DNA of 64,000 nucleotides from Gloeophyllum trabeum ATCC 11539 (lineage: Eukaryota > Basidiomycota > Agaricomycetes > Gloeophyllales > Gloeophyllaceae): positions 513,858 through 577,857 of the forward strand of contig NW_006920421.1 of the NCBI RefSeq assembly GCF_000344685.1, in the 5' to 3' direction. Both the position numbers and the translations under genes were made by a program. Numbering within the stretch: the first letter of the stretch is position 1; each line of letters starts with the position of its first letter. Shown here in pieces: positions 45,464 to 56,750 of this stretch. The notes under the pieces are model-generated. The model worked only from the letters and a program-made list of their open reading frames with translations, was not told where the DNA came from and did not search any database.

Positions 45464-46744
45464 ATGGCTCAACAGAAAGCATTGTTCCTCAAGGAGAAGC
45501 AAGGCGCTTGGGAGGTCGGCACTAAGGAGGTCCAAAAGCCCGGCGCAGGGGAGCTCCTTATCAAGATCGAAGCGACTGCATTAAATCCCGTCGACTGGAA
45601 GATCCAAAAGTACGGTTTCTTCATCCAAAACTACCCCGCCATCCTCGGTACGGATGCGGCTGGCACGGTGGAGGCAGTCGGCGAGGGTGTGACGGGTTTT
45701 GCTCAGGGTGACAGAGTGTGCGTGGTTCCTGTCATTTCTGGATCCACGCAGCGTCGCCGAACATTGTGTGCTACATAGCCTCCACCAGGGATTCTTTAGC
45801 AACGATAAAGCGACGTTCCAGCAGTACACTATTGTTCCCGCTGAGATCACCGCCAAGGTAAGTACATCTCCGAGCGATATGTTTTTATTTTATCGTTCTT
45901 CACCCCGTATAGCTCCCGGCTAGCATCTCCTTCGACCAAGGTGCTTCAGTGCCCCTTGCGTTAGCCACCGCTGCGATCGGTTTATACGGACCGGCCGAAG
46001 GGTCAGTTGGCGCTGGGTTGACCCCTCCTTGGGAGGAAGGTGGACGTGGCAAGTACGCCGGAAAGCCCATTCTTATCTTCGGAGGCGCTACTTCCGTCGG
46101 ACAGTACGGTACGTATTGCCTCTTAAGTCATCCTTTGGTCTTCCAGCGATCCTCATTGAATATCGGTAGCTATCCAACTCGCCAAGCTCTCTGGCTTCTC
46201 CCCCATCATCGTCACCGCTTCCCCGAAACACACCCAGTTCCTCAACTCCCTCGGCGCGAACCACGTCGTCGACCGGAACGCCCCCCTCACCGCGCTCGAA
46301 TCCTCCGTCGCGCCCCTCCTCACTTCGCAGCTCGAGGTCGTCTACGATGCCGTCAGCTTCGCTGACACGCAGCAAGCAGGGTACGACCTGCTTGCGCCCT
46401 CGGGGACGATCGTCCTCGTATTAAATTCTCAGATCAAGGAGGATAAGAGCCTCAGCAAGAAGCAGGTACACGTGTTTGGGAACGTACATGTACCTGCGGC
46501 GCGCAAGACTGGCGTGAGCTTGTACAGCAAGCTGACTAGTCTGCTGGAGAGCGGCGATCTCAAGGTACGCATCATCTCAACTCGCGTCACTTGAGTGCCA
46601 AGCAACTGACCGGCTTCGCTGTAGCCCAACCGTGTTGAGGTGCTGCCAAATGGTTTGGCTGGGATTCCCGATGGTCTCAAGCGGATGGAGAATGACCAGG
46701 TCAGTGGAGTGAAGCTGATCGCCCACCCGCAGGAGACGGCGTAA
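45464..46744 (+). CDS. Medium-chain reductase/oxidoreductase (toxD-like), copy 2
   Basis: Tandem paralogue of the preceding gene with the same five-exon plan. Differences are mostly conservative: [10 protein letters not shown] for [18 protein letters not shown] for SFANGDRV, one extra Glu in [10 protein letters not shown] and IAHPQETA at the end. The first donor is GTGCGT rather than GTGAGT. The intron after PAEITAK is unrelated to that of copy 1, whereas the intron after GATSVGQY is identical. A 168 bp run (46090-46257) matches copy 1 (43601-43768) without a single change. The Rossmann motif and substrate-domain blocks are intact, so the gene looks functional. Confidence 0.9.
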
Positions 46745-47001
46745 AGACAGGGAAAACAGAAGGAATGAATTATTGTAATATTATCGGGTTGAAATATCTA
46801 CGGGTACCATTGATTCAGCTTGCATCATCACCACCTATGCACGGCTGAAGCCTGATGGTGCAAATTGACGGCTGTAGCCAGCTCAGCCGGGTTATCTCGG
46901 TATATACCAGTGAAATATAAGGTATTTCTTCGGTGACTGCCGCCCAACCTGTCTGATACGTTGGGCTAAGTAGCCACTGCCCAAAACCTGCTTTGACCTC
47001 T

Positions 47002-47445
47002 CCACCCGAGTGACACCGTTACCAAGCCTTCTTAGGCTTGTGACTGGGGTCGCAGTCGCGAGCCTAACACGGCTCGCAAACCTTAATTCCGCACCCCACC
47101 TGAATCCCCCGCCGGGGCCCTGTCCTTCAGGCAGAGTCGGTAGGGCAGACGTCACCAAGCCTTCTATGCTAATAATAGTCCGCGCCTGCTCCTAACCCTA
47201 AGTTGGCGCCTGCCGTTACGCACGGCGCCGACGCTTGTCCCGACACCCGTGCTCATTGTCGCGCACGACGGCGACAACTATAGCACTCTGAGGCAACGTC
47301 TAAATTCAGAAAAAATCGTGATAAATTCTAGAATATATACTAGAACTATATACATGCTCTGCGACAATATATTAACGATTAGTTACCCTTCCATTTTCGT
47401 CACCGGCAGCAGCACTGAGACGAGCTTCGCGCTACCTCTCGTATG
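47002..47445 (+). repeat. Left arm of the long inverted repeat
   Basis: 444 bp, reverse-complementary to 49252-49553 plus 50467-50601. It retains the uninterrupted site GAGTCGGTAGGGCAGACG that the nested element occupies in the right arm. Confidence 0.9.
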
Positions 47446-49251
47446 CATCATAGTGTCATGAATAATGTAGAGAATACTTACTGAAAAGTAAAAACACAAT
47501 ACTAGTAACATCATTAGCCCGGAGTGAACGTAATACCACCTACACAGGTGGATACCCGTTCTGCTTGGAGAGAAGACACCTGTCGGAACGGTGAATGACA
47601 CCTTCGAAAATTTCGAGGTGCTTCTAGGACCACAGAGCCTGTGAAAAACGTTGTAATACGCCATTGACTGCATAGGAAAGTAAGAATAGGGAAAGAAATC
47701 ATGCAGCAGGTCGAGAACGAGATAGGGGGAACAAGCGGTCCAAAAAAGAGGGGGGTTCGTGCAAATGATAGAATAAAACATGTATATACTCCGTCTGAAT
47801 TGTGTCAGCCGGAGGCAGCATAAGGTATACTGCACCCATTGATGAAATGAGAAGGTAGAGATGCAGGAAGGAAGCGGGATAGAAGGCAAAAGAACAAAGC
47901 TCAAATGGGTCCATAATGGTCATACTCACAAGTGTTAGAAACCTCTGGAATCCGATGTACTCCTCAACCGGCTGCGAATCGGCTCTTCTTGACCGTGCAC
48001 TATCCTCGAGAGTTGCAGGCGCAGCCGGGTAAAGCGGGACTGAACGCATAAGGCAGGGGGGGGGGGCAGAACGAGAGTGCGAATGAAGCCTCGAATCAAA
48101 AGTAGGAAAATAGAACGGAGGTGAAGGGAATGTGCACACCTTAGGCCCCAATGCTAGCTACTGCAACATAGACGTCTACCCGAGGTTCAGAGGCATACTC
48201 AGACCCAAACTATGGTGCGCAGAAGAGCGTTATTGCGCTAGATACGCGGGCGCCAAGACAAACAGGAGCGAGAGCCAGATACCAACGACAGATGAGCAGG
48301 TAGCAGCGTTGGACCAGTGTAGCACGCTGATTCGGACGTCCGAATCGGACTCTTGACTGCAGCGCGTTTCCGGTGGCTGAGCGCTACTCTCCTCTTCAGA
48401 TACTCTCGGATCGTCTCCCCTCTACGGTGGTGTAATACCTTCATTCTTCTGTATCTATGCATTCTTTCAAGCAATAGAACTGAGTTGTCAAGCTGCGCAA
48501 CAGGCTCTGGGCGCCGTACGGATGCATTAGGGACGTGATCAGCAAAGCTTGATGCTCGGAGTGTAGGATTGTGGGATCAGCAGAGAGCAAGGGAGCTGGG
48601 TGAGTTCACTGGCGGTATCTCCCATCGCATACAGTATGATTAACCTAGATGAAGAGTGCAGCCCTCACGTTCTCGTTACTCTATAGGAGGATTCCCTATG
48701 TTCGCTCTGCCGGTTTGTAGTCATACCCCCCCTCCCCCTGCCCCGATTCCTCCGCTAAGCTCACGATTCCACGTCTATGGAGTCATCTTCTGTCTGCAAT
48801 GCCTACGGTGTGCATCGGTGTTTCGGCTGACTGTGGACTGTTGGAGACAGCATCATGCCCCAGGACCAGCAGGATCAGTGCACAATTGCCGGCACTCTTG
48901 GTAGGCATGTTTAAGTATTCTATCTGCATTTTGATTCGTTTATGTTGTACATTCCAAGTGCCTCAGCTGATATTTCTATTCATTTGTCAGGAATTGTCAA
49001 TGTCTCTGCTCTGCAACAGCACCTCAGCGCCCTACCATGTCTATCAAGGGATCTTCAAGCCCCATGCTTTCTCCAATGCTCGCTTTCCGCGTCATCTACA
49101 ATACATAGGTTCACTTTTCTGCTAGTCTACTGGTATGCATTGACCACAGGGCCCTCTCATTGTCTCTACCAGTGGGAATGGATTTCACTGCTCACTCAAC
49201 ACTGTGTATTGCTTACCAGAGGTAAACATCATTTTTCTCCCGTTAATTGTT
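47446..49251. other. Interior of the long-inverted-repeat element
   Basis: 1.8 kb between the arms. Open frames on the minus strand (47383-48151) have hydrophobic stretches (YPASFLHLYLLISSMGAVYL) but no full-length frame, and those on the plus strand are also short. It could hold a decayed captured membrane-protein gene; I see no transposase or integrase motif. An 11-base G run lies at 48056-48066. Confidence 0.45.
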
Positions 49252-50601
49252 CATACGAGCAGCACGAAGCTCATCTCAGTGCTGCTGCCGGTGACGAAAA
49301 TGGAAGGGAAATCGTTAATATATTGTCGCAGAGCATGTATATATGTCTAGTATATATTCTAGAATTTATCACGATTTTTTCTGAATTTAGACGTTGCCTC
49401 AGAGTGCTATAGTTGTCGCCGTCGTGCGCGACAATGAGCACGGGTGTCGGGACAAGCGTCGGCGCCGTGCGTAACGGCAGGCGCCAACTTAGGGTTAGGA
49501 GCAGGCGCGGACTATTATTAGCATAGAAGGCTTGGTGACGTCTGCCCTACCGATGAGAGTCGGCAACGCCTGCCAGCCAAATGTCCGCGTGACCGTGATT
49601 GTCACACGCGCATCATTTCGCGCCATAGGCCGTTCTCCTCTGCCAACCTCGGACTGAATGATCTATTCCTGCACGATAAAGAGAAACTTTGATACTTAAT
49701 ACAGCTGGTATAATATCTACAGTAGTATTGATGTCATATATGCAATAAAGAGAATTATTATACCGCTAAAAAGCGCAATATGGTAATCATGAATTAGTAT
49801 TCTTCTTCCCCTGAGTCCTCATACCCTGGGTCTGTATTATCTGTAGAAGCTGCCATAAAATTAAAGGGATAGCCTTCAGAATACCTCTTAACTGTTTTGA
49901 TTAGAGCATTAATCTTGTCCGCCTTCTTGGTTACTTTTGACTTGATGGGCACCAGCCTCGTCCTTAGCTATCCCTGCCTTGATCTCCATTTGCCGGTGCT
50001 TTCAGAAGGGACGTGTTCTATCAAAACGCGTCGAAAACGCGTCAATGGACGCGTGTCGGCAAATGCCGACTATGGCTATCTGGTGTGTGTTGCGTGTGGT
50101 GCACTTTTCTCGCTCAGTATCACACTTTAATTAGAGTAAAAATCGGGATATATTCTTTTAGATGTGTATGATTCCATCCTTCCAGTTAAAATTCTCGATT
50201 TGTGTCCCTCTCCTGGTTAACCTATCACCTCAGCCCTCTGAACCTGGTCTTATAGCACTTACAAGGCAGTGTATCAAAAATCGAACTGGAAGGATGGATT
50301 CTATATAACATCAAAGAATATCCAGAGATTTTTTCGCTATTTTAGAATGTCTCCTCGTCCTGAAAAGTGCACCACAAGCTGTAACCAGCATTTCGCTCAT
50401 GTGGCTGAAGCGTGACGCGCGCGGCGGAGTTCGAATTTGGCAGGCGTTGCCGACTCCCACTACCGACTCTGCCTGAAGGACAGGGCCCCGGCGGGGGATT
50501 CAGGTGGGGTGCGGAATTAAGGTTTGCGAGCCGTGTTAGGCTCGCGACTGCGACCCCAGTCACAAGCCTAAGAAGGCTTGGTAACGGTGTCACTCGGGTG
50601 G
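49252..50601 (-). repeat. Right arm of the long inverted repeat, interrupted
   Basis: Two pieces (49252-49553 and 50467-50601) together give 437 bp, matching the 444 bp left arm in inverted orientation. Confidence 0.9.
49554..50459. mobile_element. Nested 906 bp non-autonomous DNA element
   Basis: Terminal inverted repeats of 22 bp: TGAGAGTCGGCAACGCCTGC at the left, and its inverted partner with one mismatch (TGGGAG..) at the right. It is flanked by the direct duplication CTACCGA (49547-49553 and 50460-50466). The unoccupied site with a single CTACCGA is preserved in the left arm of the outer element (around 47133-47145), which proves insertion and fixes both borders. The interior has no coding frame of note and includes an imperfect hairpin (about 50150-50190 with 50275-50335). 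A 7 bp duplication with these ends is not one I can assign. Confidence 0.92.
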
Positions 50602-50734
50602 ACCTCTCACTAAACAATAATAACATTTACTAAACGGTGGGCATCGGGGTTTGCCGGACGTAGCCACATTCTGGATTTGATAGTATTCTGCTGTCGCTCA
50701 GCTGAACTTGTCATTGACAGTTGACCGTGACGAT

Positions 50735-51137
50735 GCTATACTCGTGCCTTGCATGTCCATCATTCCAGATGTCTAGCATCCTAGTATTGACCCTCCCTTC
50801 CAATTGAGCAAGCACAGCTGCTGCTCCGTGCGTGCAGCATTTTTTCTTCTCTCCCATCCCCACGCGCTTTCATGGTTCGCGTGAGACGCACAAAGCCTAA
50901 ACCGATATGTTTGGTTGTATTGCACGCAATGCTCCCCGACATATCTGTTCTGGCTGGTCACACAGATCTAGACGAACAAAGCGCCTTGCTTATAGTCAGC
51001 CACATTGCATTAGACTTATAACACCGACTGCAGCACGCATCCACTCCGAGTCGCCTGATCCGCTTGGCACGCAGGCGATTGCACTGTCATTTGTGTCAGT
51101 GTGGGTGCCTCCGAAAGGAAAGCGATCCGCTCTTGGA
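50735..51137 (+). repeat. Dispersed duplication, copy 1
   Basis: Two homologous blocks (about 50735-50800 and 50945-51137) recur in the same order and orientation at 60313-60385 and 60532-60711. Shared strings include CCTTGCATGTCCATCATT, AACACCGACTGCAGCACGCA and GCCTCCGAAAGGAAAGCGAT. The copy lies immediately upstream of the DUF6534 gene. Confidence 0.85.
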
Positions 51138-51367
51138 CTTATCCTGGGAACCGGAGGAGCGAAACACCTGTCGCACGGGACTCGTTTTGTACAGTGCTGT
51201 ACTATATATGAGCGCCTTCATCGTGTCAAGGAGAAGCATCGCGATGGAGTGCGAATACTGGAAAGACCCGGCTGTCCGAACAAATTGAATGCCGACGTCG
51301 TCTTTGGCCTGTGCTAGGTTCTGTTTGCTCTTTATGCGTCGTTTGTCAGCCCTAGACGAACCTGTTC

Positions 51368-53171
51368 ATGGCGCCCATTGATGCTACGGCTGGTGCGCTA
51401 CTCGATGGCGCTACGATCTCTGCGATGTAAGTGGTTGGTGAATCGTCATGAAAGTTCAGTGGAGCGCTTACGGTGGGTTGCTAGGTTATACGGGGTTAGC
51501 TGCGCCCAAGTTGTCCAGTACTACCTTACGTTTCCTGGTGATTCGTGGCGAATCAAGCTTATGGTTAGTAGTAGTCTCCGTCTGTATGGAGTGCTTGTCA
51601 CTCAGTCGACAATGAACAGGTAGCGACCGTATGGCTGGTAAGTGGCGCTGATGCCTCATGGCCCGAGCATACACCTATTCCCCTTAGATGGACACTCTCC
51701 AGCAAGGTCTGCTTTCGCATGCTGCATGGTTCTACGCGTCTCGTAAATGTGCTAGTCTGACGGTGCCTGGATGTGAATACTGGGCATGGTGCGTATTAAG
51801 ATTATGAGACCTCCTCACATCTCTTCCCCTCTGAAACGCCGTATCTTTGCGCTACAGGAGTGTTTTGGTAATCCTAGTCAGACTTGCATCTCACAAGTAC
51901 TAACAGAGGTCGCTTTCAGGGAGAGGCAATCCCTTCAGTGAGTGATTAATGTGGAGTACCGATGTTCAGATGACTAAGTCTGTAGATCATCGCCATATCC
52001 ATTGTCGAGGGGTATGTAAGATCAGTGATTCCCGGTAAGATGCACCATGACTCATCGCTGATATGCAACTGTCTCAAGCTTTTATATTATGAGGATATGG
52101 CACTGTACGTGCACTCATATGGTTGTAATGTTTCCTTGGTACTAACGGAGTCCCAGTTGGCAATCGGAAGTCGGCCATGATCCTGGTACGAGTTTGCTTC
52201 ACATTCGATGTACTGTGGGATGCTCAAGCCTTAACCGCAGATCCTTCCGGCGTTTATCGCACCAAGTGAGCTTCTCCCTGTTACTTCTATAAGGCATCGC
52301 GCGCTGAACATGTCCGTAGTATTTGCTCTGGGCACGTTTCTTTGGGTTATTCGCGTCCCGACCGCAGTCTAACCTTACACCGTCACATCAGCATTCCTCT
52401 TTGTAAAGTAAGTTCCCCTCCGAAAGTTTACGAAATCTTTTCCTTACCGGGGTCCTCACAACTCTCAGCTTTGCAAACCCGTCATTTTTCGTCGGTGGCG
52501 AACACTTCACGATCGCAGAGGTGCGCATCTTTTGCACCTGGTTTCCATATCCTTACTCAATTGATTCATAGTGGTTCACTTGCATCGCGGCGGCATCCTA
52601 CGCTGTGACCGACATCGGGATAGCATCCATGTTGTGTTACTACCTATACACTTCCCGGCATCTCGTCTCCGCTACCTCCAAGTCAGTTGCGCTGTTTCGT
52701 CGTCTGCAATCACTGACTGATTGCCCATAGGTCCATGATCAACAATTTGATCAATTACGCCATTGCGACTGGTCTCCTGACTAGGTTAGGATGGTTCAGC
52801 TTTCCCTTCCACTCTGCGCTGACGAGATGTAGTATTATCATGTTAACCTATCTCGTTACGGTACGTCTCGGACTGCTGCACCACGAGACGGGCAATCTGA
52901 CGGGAATCTGCGAACTCTAGTTCGTTGCACTTGCGGGAGATATGATCTTCCTGGCCGTGTATTTTGTGGGGACGAAAGGTTCGTTTATCCCTTCACAGGG
53001 GTTCAGTAGCTGATGCGGGTCCCTATGTAGTATATGTAAATTCACTCCTAGCAGCGTGAGTACAACTGCCCTTCCCTCTTTACCGTTGGTACTGAAACAG
53101 TCTTTGTCAGCTTGAATAATCGGGAACGCCTTCGTTCTCGGCATGAATACGCATCGCATGTTGAGTTCTGA
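51368..53171 (+). CDS. DUF6534 seven-helix membrane protein (copy 2)
   Basis: Apparently intact member of the DUF6534 membrane family, made of a dozen or more tiny exons. It starts MAPIDATAGALLDGATISAM. Joined exons then give LYGVSCAQVVQYYLTFPG, an 18 nt exon VATVWL, MDTLQQGLLSHAAWFYAS, FYIMRIWH, FGNRKSAMIL, ILPAFIAP, WFTCIAAASYAVTDIG, LCYYLYTSRHLVSATSK, SMINNLINYAIATGLLTR, SIIMLTYLVT, FVALAGDMIFLAVYFVGTK, VYVNSLLAA and finally LNNRERLRSRHEYASHVEF. Splice phases check at the junctions I tested in the first and last thirds; exon borders at 51720-52560 are tentative. The protein shares exon organisation with the copy at 40.2 kb. Function is unknown. Confidence 0.75.
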
Positions 53172-53375
53172 CTTGTATAATTATTACATTTTGTTTCTTG
53201 TATTGATTCATCCAGTCTCATTGTGTTGCTCGCGTGCGACGTACTTCTGGTTTGTCTATCATATGCAAGTGATGCTCCTTTTCGGCGATGCTGACCCACG
53301 GTAGGGCGATGCGATACCTTCAGTGCGCCCTGCGCTCCGCTGCAGGGGATGACTTGCTGAGTACTTTCGGATCAG

Positions 53376-54580
53376 ATCATTGCTATTTCGATAGTAGAAA
53401 GGTCAGGGAATCCGGGGTCGGTATTACGGCTGTGGACCTAAACAGACCTACTGTATAGCTTCTATATTCTTCGTATATGGAACCGTAAGACTCAATCATC
53501 TTGGTAGCGGGTCTTCATTGAATACTTGTTTATCCCTCAATCCAGTCGGAAAGCGGTCGTACGCGCTGCTTCTGGTGAGAGCCATTGATTATCGAGTCAT
53601 CGAATCTAATATTACCTTGTTGGGAACAGATTCTTCCTGCTGTACTCGCACCTTGTGAGTCGGTGCATAATGAACTGACCACATTCACCGCAATGTGCCC
53701 CTGTTCCTATCATGCCAGGCTTCGCTATGGGTAAGTCTAAACATAATAGCGACGAAACTTCCGACACCTTTGATACTGCATATCCAGCATTTCGCATAGC
53801 AAAGTGAGTTAGCTCTATCTATTGGAGTACATATTGCATGCTTAGTGGCTGGGCAAATGTCTCGTAGTTTCGTTCACCCATCTCGTTTTGTCGGCAGGAA
53901 AGACTTCGCTGTCGCTGAGGTAACCCTAAGGATACGAACAGCGTGTCGTCTCTGATGATCATGGATAGTGGTTGACATGTGCGGCAGCGGCTTGCTATGC
54001 CATTACGGACGTCGGCGTTGCAGTGACTCTGTCGCTTCCTCTACACATCAAGGAGACGAGTCTCAGGATCCTACAGGTTCGCGGAATGACGCATTATACA
54101 ACAGGGCGGTATCTGATGTGATGTTAACTATAATAGGTGGTTGCTAACGATTGTGATCAACTATACCGTTGCCACTCGGCTGTTCACAAGGTTGGTAGAT
54201 CCCGTTATTTCTGTATCATCAGGATTGCATTCATTCCGTCGATGTTTACAGTGCGATTATGCTGCTATATCTGGTCACAGTGCGTGTAGCTTGCGACATG
54301 GAGCTAGTCGGTCGAAAGTATGGATACTCATACAGACTCGTCGTGCCTAATTACAGTTCGTCGCCTTTTCCGGTAGCATGATATTCATCTCGGTATATTT
54401 CATCGGCACGAAAAATACGAGGAGCATGGTGGATTATACAGCAATTACCCCTTTCACCAGATTTCTTCTCAGTCTACGTCAACTCACTGCTAGCCGCGTA
54501 AGCCCTCTGACTCTCATCCGATCGAGACCTCACACTTTCTGACCTTTCTGCGATTCGTCAGTCTGAATAATCGGCATTAA
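53376..54580 (+). pseudogene. 5'-truncated DUF6534 tandem copy
   Basis: Begins with an exon encoding IIAISIVE, the equivalent of a mid-gene exon of the neighbour. It continues through FYILRIWN, GKRSYALLL, ILPAVLAP, LTCAAAACYAITDVGVAV, WLLTIVINYTVATRLFTR, FVAFSGSMIFISVYFIGTK, VYVNSLLAA and LNNRH-stop. No counterparts of the first three to four exons (start codon and first helices) exist between it and the upstream gene's end at 53171. The donor after LRIL-Q is shifted one base relative to the neighbour (CAG|GTTCGC), which would break frame. Truncation plus that defect indicates a decaying tandem duplicate. Confidence 0.72.
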
Positions 54581-56185
54581 CTCAGTACGCGTTACCATCC
54601 AGAGTCTCCCATTGACATGTGGTACGTTGTGCAGGTCCTCCTTAAATCGGCATCTATAACATATTTTCAGTTTAACTACCCATGTATTGGTTGAGGGCTG
54701 AGGGATGACGTTGCGCCGAATCAGGTGTACTGTCTTCTCCTCTTTATTCTTTGCATTTACCGAATGTCGGTCATACATTAGGGATGCCTCGCGGGTACAA
54801 CGGGGTTCCCGGGGCTCTGATGCCGTTCATACAATTTCTTTGGCTGCTTTCACCCTACACCCAGTCAAGGCCGTACGATGCCAGTGGACGAAGCAGTGCA
54901 CGCATGCCGGGTAAGCGACTGCGTTTTAGGTTTCTGACTGAGAAGCTTGGGAAGCAGGTGTTCTATAATGCGAATGGTGTCCCTTCGGCCTCATTGCTTG
55001 AGGTCTAGGGACGCCCGCAACGAGGAAGGGCTCGGGGGACCTCTTGTCGTGTTCCAGGTACGTATTTTAGTAGGGGGGCCAAATATTAGACCACCTTCCG
55101 TCGCTCATCTGGTTGTTAAACTCGTTGTGCTAAAAACAATGAGAAAGAGGAGTTGGGCTTAGTTGGCACGCGGATGGCGTTTGGGTAAAGAAAACCATAA
55201 TTGCGATGGCACTTGCAGCTTCTTGCCTGCCTCTTTTAGCACGACGGATTGAAAGACGACGTGAACGATGAGTGTCGGTTCAAAATTGAGCACCAACAGT
55301 AGGATGGTCGTGTAAGGCCATCAGCGAAATTTTTGGCCTTCAATGTCTTCAGGCTGCCTCGTGACTCGTCCGGTCCCTAAAGGTTCGTACAGATTACATG
55401 GGCACCTCACCGCCGGTTTGCATGCCGTGCTGCGTGCTAGTATATATGTAAGCTATAGTCTTTGATTAATGAAGTGATTGCTGACGACGGTCCACATTGG
55501 TGGCGTTTCGACCTAGCTACAGCGCATCCATGTATGGAAGGAGACCTTCCAAATACCGTAACCAGGAAAGCTTCCTCGCCAATCACTGCACTGCCCGTGA
55601 CCGCCACAAGAGTCCCGGTGGTCGACATACTTATGGTCGCCTTCGCACGTCGAGCCGTCGATCCCTGGGCCGTCGGTAACTCTCCGAAGCCCGAATGAAT
55701 TGGATTTTACGGACAAAAGTATATGTTGTTCATTGCCAGGTCATAGGACGACGTAATATGTTCTGATTGCCAGATGAAGGAGGGGCGGGAACAGTCAACG
55801 ACGAGGTACAATATTCAGGTGGGAGGTTCGAGCATGGTAGATCAGGGCTACCACGGGGTATCTACCCTTCCAGCACCAGGGCCATGTCCAAGCCGTCTTC
55901 ATGATCCTAGCTGGCGTATTCTCTGATCTGCGATCAAAACGAACAACGGACTCAATACAGGTGTGTGTGGTCCGTTTGACTAATCTTAAGTCCTTGAGGT
56001 TCGGCAAACTATTCTGGCACTGGTCATTGAGGGCACGGTGACTGCAGCCCGTCCCGACGTTGGGCACCGCCCCAGCTCTACCATATAAAATCACGAACGG
56101 CTGGAGCTGAACAGCATCCTACCATTCAGTCTCTCTCTCCAGCCCTTAATCCAGTTCTCTCCTTCCGCTCAGCTACCAGTACATC
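54581..56185. other. Intergenic, 1.6 kb, no gene supported
   Basis: Short open frames only. The last 100 bp form the promoter of the secreted-protein gene. Confidence 0.5.
56084..56090 (+). promoter_or_regulatory. TATA box of the secreted-protein gene
   Basis: TATAAAA lies about 100 bp upstream of the ATG at 56186, followed by a CT-rich leader (CAGTCTCTCTCTCCAGCCC). Confidence 0.7.
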
Positions 56186-56750
56186 ATGAAGTTCTTCGCC
56201 GCTACCCTTGTTTCGTCTCTCCTCGCCATCGCGAGCGCTGCTCCTGCGCTGCAATGCTTCGAGGCGCAGAAATTCGGTGGCGTCACCGTCTCCCCTAGCA
56301 CCTTTGCCTCGGGTGATGTACATAGAATTTCCTATTCACTCTGGTGAAACCTACTCACGGCACTTTCTCGACAATAGACCGTCCAGATTGATGCGGACTT
56401 CAGATGTGCAGTCGAGTACTACGGCCACATCCCCAAATACACCGACTACTACATCGAGGTCCCCACGAACAATAACGGCAACGAGCCCCCCATTCTGCTC
56501 GCTCGTCGTGAGCCTGCTGCGGGCGCTACGTCGGACTCGTTCACAGTTCAGGTGATTCTGCCCAGGTGTCTCTATGCTGAAGAACCGAGTCTTACGTCCT
56601 TCCCAGATCCCTCACGCGTACTACTTCAAGGACGCGAACTACGACATTGTCATGGACGTGACCTTCGCGTCTAACGGCACTGACGGCAGCCCCTACTACT
56701 CCGTCGGTGGCGTTGAGGCCGGTGTCATCATCACGGATGCTACGAACTAG
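56186..56750 (+). CDS. Small secreted protein
   Basis: 149 residues in three phase-0 exons: 56186-56317, 56378-56551 and 56607-56750. A clear signal peptide (MKFFAATLVSSLLAIASAAP) is followed by a compact, beta-rich-looking domain (SGD/TVQIDADFRCAVEYYG, DSFTVQ/IPHAYYFKDANYD, VTFASNGTDGSPYYSVGGV). Two cysteines (in LQCFE and RCAVE) could form one disulfide, and one NGT sequon is present. C-ending codon bias and a strong TATA/CT leader suggest high expression. It belongs to the small secreted proteins typical of wood-decay and mutualist basidiomycetes; I recognise no named family. Confidence 0.85.

Larger units (their letters stand above)
47002..50601. mobile_element. Composite transposon with ~440 bp terminal inverted repeats
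   Basis: Outer element of 3,600 bp including a nested insertion, about 2.69 kb without it. It begins CCACCCGAGTGACACC and ends with the reverse complement GGTGTCACTCGGGTGG. It is flanked by ACCTCT on both sides (46996-47001 and 50602-50607), or GACCTCT if one terminal base is counted as target. The arms are 47002-47445 and 49252-50601; the right arm is split by the 906 bp element at 49554-50459. Base-for-base pairing covers nearly the whole of both arms, with few differences, so the element is fairly young. No transposase is recognisable in the 1.8 kb interior, so it is probably non-autonomous. I cannot assign a superfamily. Confidence 0.85.

Noticed and set aside
47383..48151. Hydrophobic minus-strand frames inside the long-inverted-repeat element
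   Set aside because: Suggestive of a captured membrane-protein fragment, but no frame or family motif persists long enough to annotate.
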